NCBI RefSeq assembly: GCF_000091305.1
Contig: NC_013929.1
Location: 5,084,001 to 5,148,000 of the forward strand
Direction of reading: 5' to 3'
DNA length: 64,000 bases
Origin: Streptomyces scabiei 87.22
GTDB taxonomy: Bacteria > Actinomycetota > Actinomycetes > Streptomycetales > Streptomycetaceae
The notes below the pieces were generated by a model, which did not search any database, was not told the origin of the DNA, and saw only the letters and a program-made list of their open reading frames with translations. Both the position numbers and the translations under genes were made by a program. This document shows, in pieces, positions 34,534-43,438 of this stretch. The first letter of the stretch is position 1. Each line of letters opens with the position of its first letter.

Positions 34534-34675
34534 CGTACCCTTATCTCCTTAGGCGCCACGGAAGCACTACGCTAACGGACGCCCGGGGGAGCATTCCGCG
34601 TCCCCTTGTACTCTGCCCCGGAGCCCGCCACAGTTCCCTGCGCGGCCACGCAGCGCATCGACAGGAGAGACCCTC

Positions 34676-34930
34676 GTGCCGAAGTCACGTATCCGCAAGA
34701 AGGCCGACTACACGCCGCCGCCGTCCAAGCAGGCCACGAACATCAAGCTGAACAGCCGAGGCTGGGTGGCTCCGGTCATGCTGGCCATGTTCCTCATCGG
34801 GCTGGCCTGGATCGTGGTTTTCTACGTGACCGACGGCTCGTTGCCGATCGACGCGCTCGGCAACTGGAACATCGTGGTCGGCTTCGGCTTCATCGCCGCG
34901 GGATTCGGCGTCTCCACCCAGTGGAAATAG
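34676..34930 (+). CDS. crgA: Cell division protein CrgA
   Basis: An 84-residue membrane protein with two transmembrane helices (VMLAMFLIGLAWIVVFYV and WNIVVGFGFIAAGFGVS) after a basic N-terminus (MPKSRIRKKADYTPPPSKQA). In Streptomyces, CrgA delays septation in aerial hyphae by restraining FtsZ-ring formation, and in mycobacteria it joins the divisome. GTG at 34676 follows CAGGAGAG. It is divergent from the DUF881/sortase operon and followed by an unusual cluster of DnaA boxes. Confidence 0.93.
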   Translation: MPKSRIRKKADYTPPPSKQATNIKLNSRGWVAPVMLAMFLIGLAWIVVFYVTDGSLPIDALGNWNIVVGFGFIAAGFGVSTQWK

Positions 34931-34965
34931 CGGTCCCCGCCCGGCGGAAGTAGCTCTCCCCAGAG

Positions 34966-35179
34966 CTATCCACCGAGTTATCCACAGGCGTTTTCCACAG
35001 TGGGGAAAAAGAACGACGATCTGTGGATAACTCACTGGACGTTGACGCCGGTATGACTGACCTACCGGCACCCGCAAACACGTTCGCCCCCTGCCTGACC
35101 TGCGAGAACGCAGGTGAGCGACAGGGGGCGCACTTGTACCCGCACCCTATGCACAAGATCCGCCACGTTCTGTGGACAA
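34966..35179. promoter_or_regulatory. DnaA-box cluster outside oriC
   Basis: In the 302-bp crgA/rhomboid spacer there are CTATCCACC (34966), TTATCCACA (34978), TTTTCCACA (34991), TTATCCACA on the minus strand (35022) and TTGTCCACA on the minus strand (35171). Three match the strong consensus exactly. A DnaA-box cluster near oriC (H69) that tunes replication initiation has been described in S. coelicolor; this position could be its equivalent, which is inference. Confidence 0.7.
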
Positions 35180-35232
35180 CGGTGCCGGACAGTGCCGAAG
35201 GGGCTCCGAAACGGTGACGGTGTGCCATCACC

Positions 35233-36126
35233 TCAGGTCAGCTGGGCCGTCCGGATCACTGTCATGATCACCACGGCGGCGAGGACCAGGGCGCACATGC
35301 CGTACTGGATCAGTGCCCGCCGCTCGCGCGGGGCGTGCACCATGGCGTAGCCGATCAGCACGCCGCCCACGAGGCCGCCGACGTGGGCTTCCCAGGCGAT
35401 GTTGAACATCGGGCTGAAGGTGAAGATCAGGTTGATCACCAGCAGGATGATCAACGGACGCATGTCGTACCGCAGACGGCGCATCAGCACGCCGGTCGCA
35501 CCGAAGAGGCCGAAGATGGCGCCGGACGCACCGAGCGACGGCTGGTTCGGCGCCGCGAGCAGGTAGGTGAGCGCGCTGCCGGCGAGGCCCGAGGCGAAGT
35601 AGAGGGTCAGATAGCGGGCCCGGCCGAGAGCCGCCTCCAGAGGGCCGCCGATCCACCACAGGCTGAGCATGTTGAACAGGATGTGGGTGACGCTGCCGTG
35701 CAGGAACATCGACGTCACCAGCCGGTACCACTGCCCTTCGGCGACGCCCTGGAGCGAGGTGCCCAGTTCCGGGACCCACGCCCGCCCGATGAGGTCGAAC
35801 CGGTCGGTGAAGGTGTCGCCCAGGATCTGCTGCACCAGGAAGAGCAGCAGGTTCACGCCGATCAGGATCTTGGTGAGGAGCCGGGGGTCGGCGGCGATGG
35901 TACCGCCCGCGAGGGTGCGCGGGACGGAGGCGGCGGGTGCGTGGCCCGTGCCGGAGCCGCCGCGGACGCATTCGGGGCACTGGAAGCCCACGGACGCGCT
36001 CACCATGCACTCCGGGCAGATGGGGCGCTCACAGCGGGTGCAGCGGATGCCCGTCTCGCGATCCGGGTGCCGGTAGCAGGTGGGCAGGCTCTGTGCGTCC
36101 TGCGGACTGCTCGGCACCTGGTCCAT
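35233..36126 (-). CDS. Rhomboid-family intramembrane serine protease with zinc-binding N-terminus
   Basis: A 297-residue membrane protease. The N-terminus has a B-box-like zinc site (CYRHPDRETGIRCTRCERPI then CPEC). Six or more membrane helices follow, with the rhomboid catalytic Ser in LGASGAIFG and His in WEAHVGGLVGG, plus the FLHGSVTHILFNMLSLW helix. It cleaves transmembrane substrates in the lipid bilayer; its target is unknown. The zinc domain is common in actinobacterial rhomboids. ATG at 36126; the cyclophilin gene upstream ends before a hairpin. Confidence 0.93.
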   Translation of the reverse strand: MDQVPSSPQDAQSLPTCYRHPDRETGIRCTRCERPICPECMVSASVGFQCPECVRGGSGTGHAPAASVPRTLAGGTIAADPRLLTKILIGVNLLLFLVQQILGDTFTDRFDLIGRAWVPELGTSLQGVAEGQWYRLVTSMFLHGSVTHILFNMLSLWWIGGPLEAALGRARYLTLYFASGLAGSALTYLLAAPNQPSLGASGAIFGLFGATGVLMRRLRYDMRPLIILLVINLIFTFSPMFNIAWEAHVGGLVGGVLIGYAMVHAPRERRALIQYGMCALVLAAVVIMTVIRTAQLT

Positions 36127-36158
36127 CGGGTCCCCTCCGTCTCGTGTGTGGAGCGCGA

Positions 36159-36190
36159 CGCCCCGCCCATCCCTACGGATGAGCGGGGCG
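36159..36190 (-). terminator. Terminator between cyclophilin and rhomboid genes
   Basis: A 14-bp stem (arms 36159-36172 and 36177-36190) with one G-U pair on the minus transcript, located 92 bp after the cyclophilin stop and upstream of the rhomboid gene. Confidence 0.6.
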
Positions 36191-36281
36191 ATTGGTTCCC
36201 TTCAGGGCCTTGTGAACCTTTCGGTTCCGGCCTCTTGGGGAGCCCTGCGTCCTCGGCCCTGGCGGCGCATGCCGACGAGGG

Positions 36282-36815
36282 TCAGCCCTGACGGGTCTCC
36301 ACGACGACCGACTCGATGACGACGTCGTTGACCGGGCGGTCGGTGCGCGGGTTGGTCTGGGCCCCGGCGATGGCGTCCACGATCTTCTGGCTGGACGCGT
36401 CGACCACCTCACCGAAGATGGTGTGCTTGCGGGTCAGCCACGCCGTCGGGGAGACGGTGATGAAGAACTGCGAGCCGTTGGTGCCCGGACCCGCGTTGGC
36501 CATGGCCAGCAGGTAGGGCTTGTCGAAGGCAAGGTCCGGGTGGAACTCGTCCTCGAACTGGTAGCCGGGGCCGCCCGTGCCGTTGCCCAGCGGGTCACCG
36601 CCCTGGATCATGAATCCACTGATCACCCGGTGGAAGACCGTGCCGTCGTAGAGCTTGTCCGTGGACTTCTGGCCGGTGGCCGGATTGGTCCACTCACGCT
36701 CGCCCTGGGCGAGCTCGACGAAGTTACGGACCGTCTTGGGCGCGTGGTTCGGCAGCAGCCGCACCTCGATGTCGCCATGGTTGGTCTTCAGGGTGGCGTA
36801 CAGCTGCTCTGCCAC
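36282..36815 (-). CDS. Cyclophilin-type peptidyl-prolyl cis-trans isomerase
   Basis: A 177-residue cytoplasmic cyclophilin that catalyses proline isomerisation in protein folding. Active-site elements are FHRVISGFMIQGGDPLGNGT (catalytic Arg) and LAMANAGPGTNGSQFFITVS, with WLTRKHTIFGEVVD near the end. A GTG at 36815 follows GGAAGG by 8 bp, giving the usual start VAEQLYATLKTN; the frame is open further upstream without a ribosome site. Confidence 0.93.
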   Translation of the reverse strand: MAEQLYATLKTNHGDIEVRLLPNHAPKTVRNFVELAQGEREWTNPATGQKSTDKLYDGTVFHRVISGFMIQGGDPLGNGTGGPGYQFEDEFHPDLAFDKPYLLAMANAGPGTNGSQFFITVSPTAWLTRKHTIFGEVVDASSQKIVDAIAGAQTNPRTDRPVNDVVIESVVVETRQG

Positions 36816-37213
36816 GATCTGCCTTCCGTTGTCCTCTGTGACTCCCCCGATCCTCGCACGGCCGACGCCGTGCGTCCCGCGACGCCCTCGCTCTCGTCCC
36901 GGGAGAGCACGCAAAAACCGGCCGAGTACCCCCCGTAGCGGCGCGCTTCGCGACGATCCGTGGCATTGTCGGCACTGTCGCGGACAAGTTCCCGTTGTCC
37001 CGTATTCATCCTCTATTGCACGGAACCAATCGCCCGGACCAACGCACGGACCATTGCATGGGCCGGTCCGGCACGGCTCCTGCTCGACGATCGGCCGGAG
37101 CCGGCGCCCATGACCCGGATGCCCGCCCGCACATGCCCCGGATCGCTCCGAGAGGCATGATCCCCAAAAGGGTGGAAAGTCGAATTACGTACGCCACCGA
37201 GGAGGAGGATCCC

Positions 37214-37915
37214 GTGACCCGCATCGAGAGCGTGCGCGCCGCGACCGGCTCGGCAAAGGACAGCGTGCTGCACGCCGCGGAAGTGGTGGCGCCCTACGCC
37301 GACACGGCCAAGGACAAGGCTTCGCACTACGCGCACGAAGCACGCGTGCTGATCGCGCCGAAGGTGTCGCAGGCCGCGGAGCAGGCCCGCGTCCAGTACG
37401 GCGCCCTTGTCGTCCCGCGCCTGGAGCAGGCCCGCACGCATGTGCCGCCCAAGGTCGACCACGCGGCCCATGAAGCCGCCGTCCGCACCCGCAAGGCGGC
37501 CCGTCAGGCCGCCGACTACTCCCGCCCCCGCATCGAGCAGGCCGTGGCCGCCGCCGGCCCGGTGCGCGAGGAGGCCACCGCCCGCAGCGTCGCGGCACTG
37601 GCCGCACTGCGTGGGCAGGTCTCACCGCAGCAGATCCAGAGGCTGGTCCGCAGGCAGCAGCGCCGCGCGAAGCTCGGCCGCGCCGTCAAGGGACTGGCCG
37701 TGATCGGCGTCCTGGCCGGAGGCGCGTTCGCCGCCTGGAAGTGGTGGGACAAGCAGGCCAACCCCGACTGGCTGGTCGAGCCGCCCGCCGCCACCGAGGT
37801 CTCCGACTCCGGCCGGCTGTCCTCCGTCGACGGCAGCGGTCAGTCCGTCCTCGATCCGGAGGTTGAGGCCAAGCAGGCGGAGGACGAAGCCGCCGACCGC
37901 GACAACCACCGCTGA
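37214..37915 (+). CDS. DUF5324 family membrane-associated protein
   Basis: A 233-residue protein made mostly of long amphipathic Ala/Arg/Val-rich helices (DSVLHAAEVVAPYADTAKDK, HEARVLIAPKVSQAAEQARV) with an 11-residue-like periodicity, then one membrane helix (AVKGLAVIGVLAGGAFAAWK) and an acidic tail. The helical pattern resembles apolipoprotein or LEA-type segments that lie on membranes. The GTG at 37214 follows GGAGGAGG. Streptomyces keep this gene at this place; its function is unknown. Confidence 0.8.
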   Translation: MTRIESVRAATGSAKDSVLHAAEVVAPYADTAKDKASHYAHEARVLIAPKVSQAAEQARVQYGALVVPRLEQARTHVPPKVDHAAHEAAVRTRKAARQAADYSRPRIEQAVAAAGPVREEATARSVAALAALRGQVSPQQIQRLVRRQQRRAKLGRAVKGLAVIGVLAGGAFAAWKWWDKQANPDWLVEPPAATEVSDSGRLSSVDGSGQSVLDPEVEAKQAEDEAADRDNHR

Positions 37916-38040
37916 GGTCCAGGCCCGGCCCTTCTTCCGCACGACTGCAGTCGGCCCGCGGAAGCGGAAGATGTCGTCTGCGGCCCGGTCATGCGGCTCG
38001 GCCGTGCCCGAGAGCCCGTTCGACGGGACATTCTCCAACA

Positions 38041-38084
38041 GCCCGGTGGGGCAGAAGACTTGCTGGTCTTCTGCCCCACCGGGC
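38041..38084 (+). terminator. Intrinsic terminator downstream of the DUF5324 gene
   Basis: Perfect 19-bp stem (arms 38041-38059 and 38066-38084) with a 6-nt loop, followed one base later by a parS site, the same order as downstream of pknB. Confidence 0.8.
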
Positions 38085-38085
38085 T

Positions 38086-38099
38086 GTTTCACGTGAAAC
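38086..38099. promoter_or_regulatory. parS centromere site
   Basis: Exact GTTTCACGTGAAAC, directly after a terminator hairpin. Confidence 0.93.
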
Positions 38100-38342
38100 G
38101 GCGGCCGACTTCGGGCACCGTCCACGGGGCGACCGGAATGTATTGGTCCGGTTGCGAAGAGTGAGGCATACATTCCGCCACCCTCACCTGTGACGCAGAA
38201 CACCGTTTTCGCATATGCGCACACCGGCAGACGCCGACGCACGTCACCCCGTTCCAACGGCCCATTCTCTCCGGAGTGCACACGTAGCGATCGCGACGAA
38301 CCCCGTCCGCAGCCGCTCCCGCGAATCGGCGCCGGGAACACG

Positions 38343-38383
38343 AAAAAGGCCGGGCCGGATGTCGTACGACATCCGGCCCGGCC
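38343..38383 (-). terminator. Rho-independent terminator of tRNA-Ala
   Basis: An 18-bp perfect palindrome (arms 38348-38365 and 38366-38383) followed on the minus strand by TTTTT, 10 bp past the tRNA 3' end. Confidence 0.85.
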
Positions 38384-38392
38384 GATCCGCTG

Positions 38393-38465
38393 TGGAGCCT
38401 AGGGGAGTCGAACCCCTGACATCTGCCATGCAAAGACAGCGCTCTACCAACTGAGCTAAGGCCCC
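38393..38465 (-). tRNA. tRNA-Ala (TGC anticodon)
   Basis: A 73-nt tRNA with acceptor GGGGCCT/AGGCTCC, D arm TAGCTCAGTTGGTAGAGC, anticodon loop TTTGCAT giving TGC, and T arm GGTTCGACTCC. CCA is not encoded. A strong terminator follows. Confidence 0.96.
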
Positions 38466-38647
38466 GGAGGCGAAGCATCCACCCGGAAGAACCGACCACC
38501 GGGGGGCTTCGCAGACCAGAGTACCGGGTCACCCCCGGGATCTCGCAAAAAGATTGGGGGTCCCCGTGAACGACCACTCTCCGTAAGATGCTCGTCGTGG
38601 TTCGCTACAGCGAACCACGGTATTTGGGGAAGCGATGGGGAGACGCA

Positions 38648-39196
38648 ATGGACGCCGCACAGCAGGAAGCGACCGCAAGAGCCCGGGAGCTGCAGCGGAA
38701 CTGGTACGGAGAGCCGCTGGGGGCGCTCTTCCGTAGGCTCATCGAGGACCTGGGGCTCAACCAGGCCCGTCTCGCGGGAGTGCTGGGCCTGTCCGCACCG
38801 ATGCTGTCGCAGCTGATGAGCGGTCAGCGTGCCAAGATCGGCAATCCGGCCGTGGTCCAGCGGGTGCAGCTGCTGCAGGATCTGGCGGGCCAGGTCGCGG
38901 ACGGCAGCGTGAGCGCCGCCGAGGCGACCGAGCGCATGGACGAGATCAAGAAGTCACAGGGGGGATCGGTGCTCAGCAACACCACGCAGTCGACGACGAG
39001 TTCGGGGGCGCCCACGGTCAAGCGGGTGGTCCGCGAGATCCAGTCACTGCTTCGCTCGGTGGCTGCCGCGGGCGACATCATCGAGGCGGCGGACACCCTC
39101 GCCCCGACCCACCCGGAACTGGCAGAGTTCCTCCGGGTGTACGGCGCGGGCCGCACCTCGGACGCGGTGGCGCACTACCAGTCCCACCAGAGCTGA
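38648..39196 (+). CDS. XRE-family helix-turn-helix regulator
   Basis: A 182-residue DNA-binding protein. The HTH is at about residues 25-60 (LFRRLIEDLGLNQARLAGVL then GLSAPMLSQLMSGQR). A helical linker rich in Ser/Thr (SVLSNTTQSTTSSGAPTVKR) joins a C-terminal helical domain (SLLRSVAAAGDIIEAADTLA). ATG at 38648 follows GGGGAGA. It lies upstream of a Ser/Thr kinase gene on the same strand with a 286-bp gap, so possible co-regulation is inferred. The regulated genes are unknown. Confidence 0.88.
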   Translation: MDAAQQEATARARELQRNWYGEPLGALFRRLIEDLGLNQARLAGVLGLSAPMLSQLMSGQRAKIGNPAVVQRVQLLQDLAGQVADGSVSAAEATERMDEIKKSQGGSVLSNTTQSTTSSGAPTVKRVVREIQSLLRSVAAAGDIIEAADTLAPTHPELAEFLRVYGAGRTSDAVAHYQSHQS

Positions 39197-39482
39197 GCCC
39201 AAGGCCCGGTCCTCGGAAGGGGGTTCGGCGGCCGGGCCGAGGCCGAAAAGGGAACGAGGGTTCTGTAGGGCCCTCTTGAGCCCTGGAGACGTGGACGTAG
39301 GCTCCAGGAAAGCCCATGGACACAAGCGGAAGGCGACGGGAAGACAAGGGGCGCAGAGGCGGGACATCGAGCTGCGGGGAAGCCGGGCACGTGCGAGCCG
39401 GCTCCGCAAGGGGCGGCAGAAACTCCGTGTCCTCCGTCGGCGGGCAGCCACGGGGGAGCCGAAGGGGGAACGACGCACAGCC

Positions 39483-41441
39483 ATGGGTGAGGTCTTCGCC
39501 GGCCGGTACGAACTGGTCGACCCGATCGGACGCGGGGGAGTCGGCGCGGTCTGGCGCACCTGGGACCACCGCCGCCGCCGCTATGTGGCCGCCAAGGTCC
39601 TGCAGCAGCGCGACGCGCACGCCCTGCTGCGCTTCGTCCGCGAGCAGGCCGTGCGGATCGACCATCCCCATGTGCTCGCGCCCGCCAGCTGGGCCGCCGA
39701 CGACGACAAGGTCCTGTTCACCATGGACCTGGTGGCCGGAGGCTCCCTGGTCAACCTCATCAACGACTACGGCCCCCTCCCGCCCGTCTACGTGTGCGGC
39801 CTGCTCGATCAGCTGCTGTCCGGCCTCGCCGCCGTGCACGCCGAGGGCATCATCCACCGCGACATCAAGCCCGCCAACGTGCTGCTGGAGGCCACCGGCA
39901 CGGCCCGGCCCCGTCTGCGCCTGTCCGACTTCGGCATCGCCATGCGCCTGGGCGAGCCCCGTCTGACCGAGACCAACTACGTGGTGGGAACGCCGGGTTA
40001 CTTCGCTCCCGAGCAGATGCTGGGAGCCGATCCGGACTTCCCGGCCGATCTCTTCGCGGTGGGTCTCGTCGCCCTGTACCTCCTGGAAGGCGCGAAACCC
40101 GACTCCAAGGCCCTCATCGAGCACTTCGCCGCCCACGGCACCCCGAAGGCCCCGCGAGGCATCCCCGAGCCGCTGTGGCAGGTCATCGCCACGCTGCTCC
40201 AGCCCGACCCCGACTCCCGCTTCCGCACCGCCACGGGCGCCCGAAAGGCCCTCGCCGCCGCCACGGAGCTCCTCCCCGAACCCGGGCCCGACGACGAGTT
40301 GGTGGAGGTCTTCGACCAACTCGGCCCGCTCCCGTCGGGGTTCGCCCCCCAAGGCCCCCTGCAGAGGGCATCCGGTCTGGACAAGACCGGAACAGGCGCA
40401 CACACCGGCGGCACGGGGACGGACAGCGGCATGTCCTCGGCCGCTCCCGGCCCCCTCCCCCCGGCAGCCGCACCACCCCCTCTGTCCGGGCCTTCTTCCG
40501 GGCCTTCTTCCGCGGCTTCGTCTCCGGCCCCGCTTCCGTCCTCGCTCCCGTCGTCGACCTCATCTCCGTCGTCGCCCTCGGCCTCGTCCTCGCCCTCAGG
40601 ACCGGTCATGGGGGGCGCCTCACCGTCGGGTGCTGAAGCCACACCTCCGCCACCTCACCGCCCGCCCGTCCACAACCCGGCCTTTCAGGGCCTGCCACCT
40701 CGGCCCGGCACGGGCACCGCACCACCCACACCGTCCGCAGCCTCCGGACCGCAGCCCCAGCACATGGGCCTCATACCGCCCCCGCCCACGCCCCCTCCCA
40801 TGCCCACGACCGCTCCGCCCCCGGCCGGACCCACCACGTCCGCTCCCGGCCCCGATGCCGGCACCAGCCCCGGACATCGACCGCAGGGCGAAGCCTCCTC
40901 GTCAGCGGCATCTTCGGCGTCTTCGCCGCACACCGGTCACATAGCACCCGGGACGCCCCCCGCCCCCGTACCTCCGCTGCCCGAGCGCGACCCCGCGCCC
41001 GCGCAGCCGTCCACGATGTCGGACACCGGCAGCTTCCATCTGCCGCCGCCCCAGGTACTCGCCGCCCACACCTCGGCGCTCCGGACGGAACAGCAGCGCG
41101 GCCACGACCCGGGCCGCCCAGAGCACCAACCCGAGCAGCAGGCCACTCCCCCCGGCGCGACGCCCGTACAAGCCGTCCCGGCGCAGTACGCCGAACCCGC
41201 GCATGTCCCCTCCCCCCAGACCCGCTCGCCTCTGGGCCTCGCTCAGGCCCCGACCGCGGCGGTGCAGCAGCACGCTTACGCCTCTACTGGTTCATACACC
41301 GCTCGGCCGTCCGAGGTTCCACGGCGATCCCGGGCGCTTCCCCGACGCCGCACGGGCCCTTCCCTCAAGGTGGCTCTCCCGGTCCTGCTGCTGGCGCTGG
41401 CCTGCTTCGCGGTGGGGTTCTGGGCTCTGGGCCAACTCTGA
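39483..41441 (+). CDS. Membrane-anchored Ser/Thr protein kinase with Pro/Ser-rich linker
   Basis: A 652-residue kinase. Residues 1-265 are the catalytic domain (GRGGVGAVWRTWD, AAKVLQQRD Lys, HRDIKPANVLL, LSDFGIAMRL, GTPGYFAPEQM). A linker of about 350 residues rich in Pro, Ser, Thr and Ala follows, then one C-terminal membrane helix (LKVALPVLLLALACFAVGFW) with almost nothing outside the cell. Unlike PknB it has no PASTA or other sensor domain, so it likely responds to cytoplasmic or lipid cues. ATG at 39483. It is conserved next to the XRE gene in streptomycetes as I recall, with unknown targets. Confidence 0.9.
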   Translation: MGEVFAGRYELVDPIGRGGVGAVWRTWDHRRRRYVAAKVLQQRDAHALLRFVREQAVRIDHPHVLAPASWAADDDKVLFTMDLVAGGSLVNLINDYGPLPPVYVCGLLDQLLSGLAAVHAEGIIHRDIKPANVLLEATGTARPRLRLSDFGIAMRLGEPRLTETNYVVGTPGYFAPEQMLGADPDFPADLFAVGLVALYLLEGAKPDSKALIEHFAAHGTPKAPRGIPEPLWQVIATLLQPDPDSRFRTATGARKALAAATELLPEPGPDDELVEVFDQLGPLPSGFAPQGPLQRASGLDKTGTGAHTGGTGTDSGMSSAAPGPLPPAAAPPPLSGPSSGPSSAASSPAPLPSSLPSSTSSPSSPSASSSPSGPVMGGASPSGAEATPPPPHRPPVHNPAFQGLPPRPGTGTAPPTPSAASGPQPQHMGLIPPPPTPPPMPTTAPPPAGPTTSAPGPDAGTSPGHRPQGEASSSAASSASSPHTGHIAPGTPPAPVPPLPERDPAPAQPSTMSDTGSFHLPPPQVLAAHTSALRTEQQRGHDPGRPEHQPEQQATPPGATPVQAVPAQYAEPAHVPSPQTRSPLGLAQAPTAAVQQHAYASTGSYTARPSEVPRRSRALPRRRTGPSLKVALPVLLLALACFAVGFWALGQL

Positions 41442-41483
41442 GCCCGCCCCTGCCCAGCACCGTTCGAAGAGCCGGGCCACGCC

Positions 41484-43067
41484 TCACCGCCCCCGGGATG
41501 CCCCGTGCCGCCCCCGAGCCACCGCGCCCGCCTGAGGCCGCCCGGCCTGGGCATCCGCCCCCGCCGTCGGCTTCGTCCTCCCCCTCACCTCGGCGGATGC
41601 CCGCCTGCGCGCCACGAGGGTCCACACCACGAGGCCGAACACCAGGAGGCTCCCCGTACCGATGCCACCCGCCGCGACGACCGTCATGGCAAGGCGCCGG
41701 TCCCCGCCGGAGGAGTCGCCGGAACCCTTGCCGCCGCCTGCAGCGTCCACGTCGTCGCCACCGCCCCCCGCACCGTCCAGCGTCTCCCCCGTGGTCCCCT
41801 TCTCCGCGGCCTCCTGGTCGTACGCGGTGACCTCGAAGACTCCGCGCGGCTCCGAGGTACCGAGATATCCCGGCCCGGTCCCGGCCCGGCCCTCCAGCCG
41901 CACCCTCAGGGTCAGTCCGAGAGGCTCCTCGCCGTACCGGTCCGCGACCGAGGCCCCGAGATGCAGGGCCACGTAGTACCAGCCCGCGAACCGCATCCCG
42001 CCCACTTCGCCGTCGAGGGAGAAACGGTTCTCGTACGCCACGGGCGGGAGCGGGTCGAGGGAGGTGGACCGTTGTTCACCTCCGTAGTTGGCGGTCCTGT
42101 CGTCCACGAGGCCACGTACGGGGTTGTAGAGCGACATGACGAACGCGTTGCCCACGTACCCGTCGCCGCCTGTCGCGCTGCCCAGATCGGCGGTGACGTG
42201 GAGCTGCTGTCCCCAGCCCACGGGCACCTTGTAGAACAGCGTCTCCCCGGTCCTGATCCCGACCGCGTCCCGCCAAACGCCCTGCCCCACAGGACTCGCC
42301 GTGGCGAAACCGCTCCCGCCGCGCCGACGCTCGGGGTCGCCGGACAGTTCTTCCGGCGGTGCGGAGTCGAAGTTCTCGGGGGCACTCGTCGGGCCCCCCT
42401 TCGTCACGGCGGGCTCCGACACGAAGCCGAGCTCCAGCCCCCACTTCTCAGTCGAGCCCTCCGAGGACGAGCCCGACACCGATCCGGCAGCCGTCCCGGA
42501 ACCCGAGTCCGCACTCGTCCCCGTACCGCCTCCCGTACCGGTTCCCACCCCCGTTCCCGCTCCCGCGCCCCCTCCGGCACCGACCCGTTCCACGACGACG
42601 TAGTAGGTCCCCGCCTCCTGACACATGTACTCGTCGCTGCCGATCTCGCGCGAGGCCCAGGCAGTCACGGGGTGCGCGCTGCGGGTCGGACCGAAGCGGG
42701 CGGTCTCGTACGAGCAGCGATGCGCGTCGGCGTCCTGCAGGGACACCCTGATGCCGTCTGCCGAAGCGACCGCGGCTCCGGCGGCGGGTACGACGGTGGC
42801 CGAGACGTACGCGTTCGCGGCGGCATCGAGGTCGAGGCGGTAGTAGAGCTTGCCGCCCGGACCTATGGAACTGCGGTAGGTCCCGCCGGCCGCCAGCCGC
42901 GCGGCACCCGTGCTGCTCGTGGCGCCCTCAACCGTTTTCGCGCCCTCCGCATAGGCGTACGGCGTGAGGTCGTCGGCGCCGGCCGCGGGCCCGGCCGTCG
43001 TGATCGTCGCGCACAGAGCCGCCCCCACGGCCGCCACAGTTCGCCACCCGACCGTGCGCCGCCCCAT
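41484..43067 (-). CDS. Large secreted, C-terminally membrane-anchored protein of unknown function
   Basis: A 527-residue protein with a signal peptide (VGWRTVAAVGAALCATITTA), two beta-rich extracellular regions (GGTYRSSIGPGGKLYYRLDL and TGETLFYKVPVGWGQQLHVT) resembling PPC-like domains, separated by a Gly/Thr/Ser-rich linker (GAGTGVGTGTGGGTGTS). A second Gly/Asp-rich linker leads to a C-terminal membrane helix (GGIGTGSLLVFGLVVWTLVA) and a basic cytoplasmic tail. Three cysteines are seen, two close together near residues 105 and 137. It is convergent with the Ser/Thr kinase gene. Function is not known. Confidence 0.8.
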   Translation of the reverse strand: MGRRTVGWRTVAAVGAALCATITTAGPAAGADDLTPYAYAEGAKTVEGATSSTGAARLAAGGTYRSSIGPGGKLYYRLDLDAAANAYVSATVVPAAGAAVASADGIRVSLQDADAHRCSYETARFGPTRSAHPVTAWASREIGSDEYMCQEAGTYYVVVERVGAGGGAGAGTGVGTGTGGGTGTSADSGSGTAAGSVSGSSSEGSTEKWGLELGFVSEPAVTKGGPTSAPENFDSAPPEELSGDPERRRGGSGFATASPVGQGVWRDAVGIRTGETLFYKVPVGWGQQLHVTADLGSATGGDGYVGNAFVMSLYNPVRGLVDDRTANYGGEQRSTSLDPLPPVAYENRFSLDGEVGGMRFAGWYYVALHLGASVADRYGEEPLGLTLRVRLEGRAGTGPGYLGTSEPRGVFEVTAYDQEAAEKGTTGETLDGAGGGGDDVDAAGGGKGSGDSSGGDRRLAMTVVAAGGIGTGSLLVFGLVVWTLVARRRASAEVRGRTKPTAGADAQAGRPQAGAVARGRHGASRGR

Positions 43068-43438
43068 CTAGCGCCACCCCTCGTCGTAGTCCGAAGTCGC
43101 GGCTCCGGAGTCGAAGCCCGCGGGAAAGCCCGGAAGAACCGCCCAGAAGAGCCGTCCGGAAGAGCCATCCGGAAGAAAGCGTGGAAGAAAGCCTGGAGTG
43201 AATGCGCCCATCCTGCCGGGCCGTGCCCGCCGGTGCCCTCGTTCAGGGCAAGGAGCGGCCGAAAACAGCCGCTACCCGGCCCCTCGCTTTGCTTCGGCAA
43301 GCACATCGTTCGCCAAGGCGAATCCGGTGTCGGCGACACACTCGTGGAGGACCGAGGGGACGCGGGCGAAGCGCCCGAACGACACAAAACCCCGACCGCG
43401 AGCGCGGCCGGGGTCTGCTCTGAGACTGATGTCGATGT
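43068..43438. other. Non-coding spacer with degenerate repeats
   Basis: No convincing gene. It contains loosely repeated CCGGAAGA/GGAAGAA motifs (about 43125-43195) and, at about 43388-43416, a GC-rich hairpin (ACCCCG/CGGGGT outer arms) after the DLW-39 stop that could terminate that gene. Confidence 0.5.

Noticed and set aside
36816..36914. N-terminal extension of the cyclophilin
   Set aside because: The open frame continues but lacks family similarity, and the GTG at 36815 has a good ribosome site.
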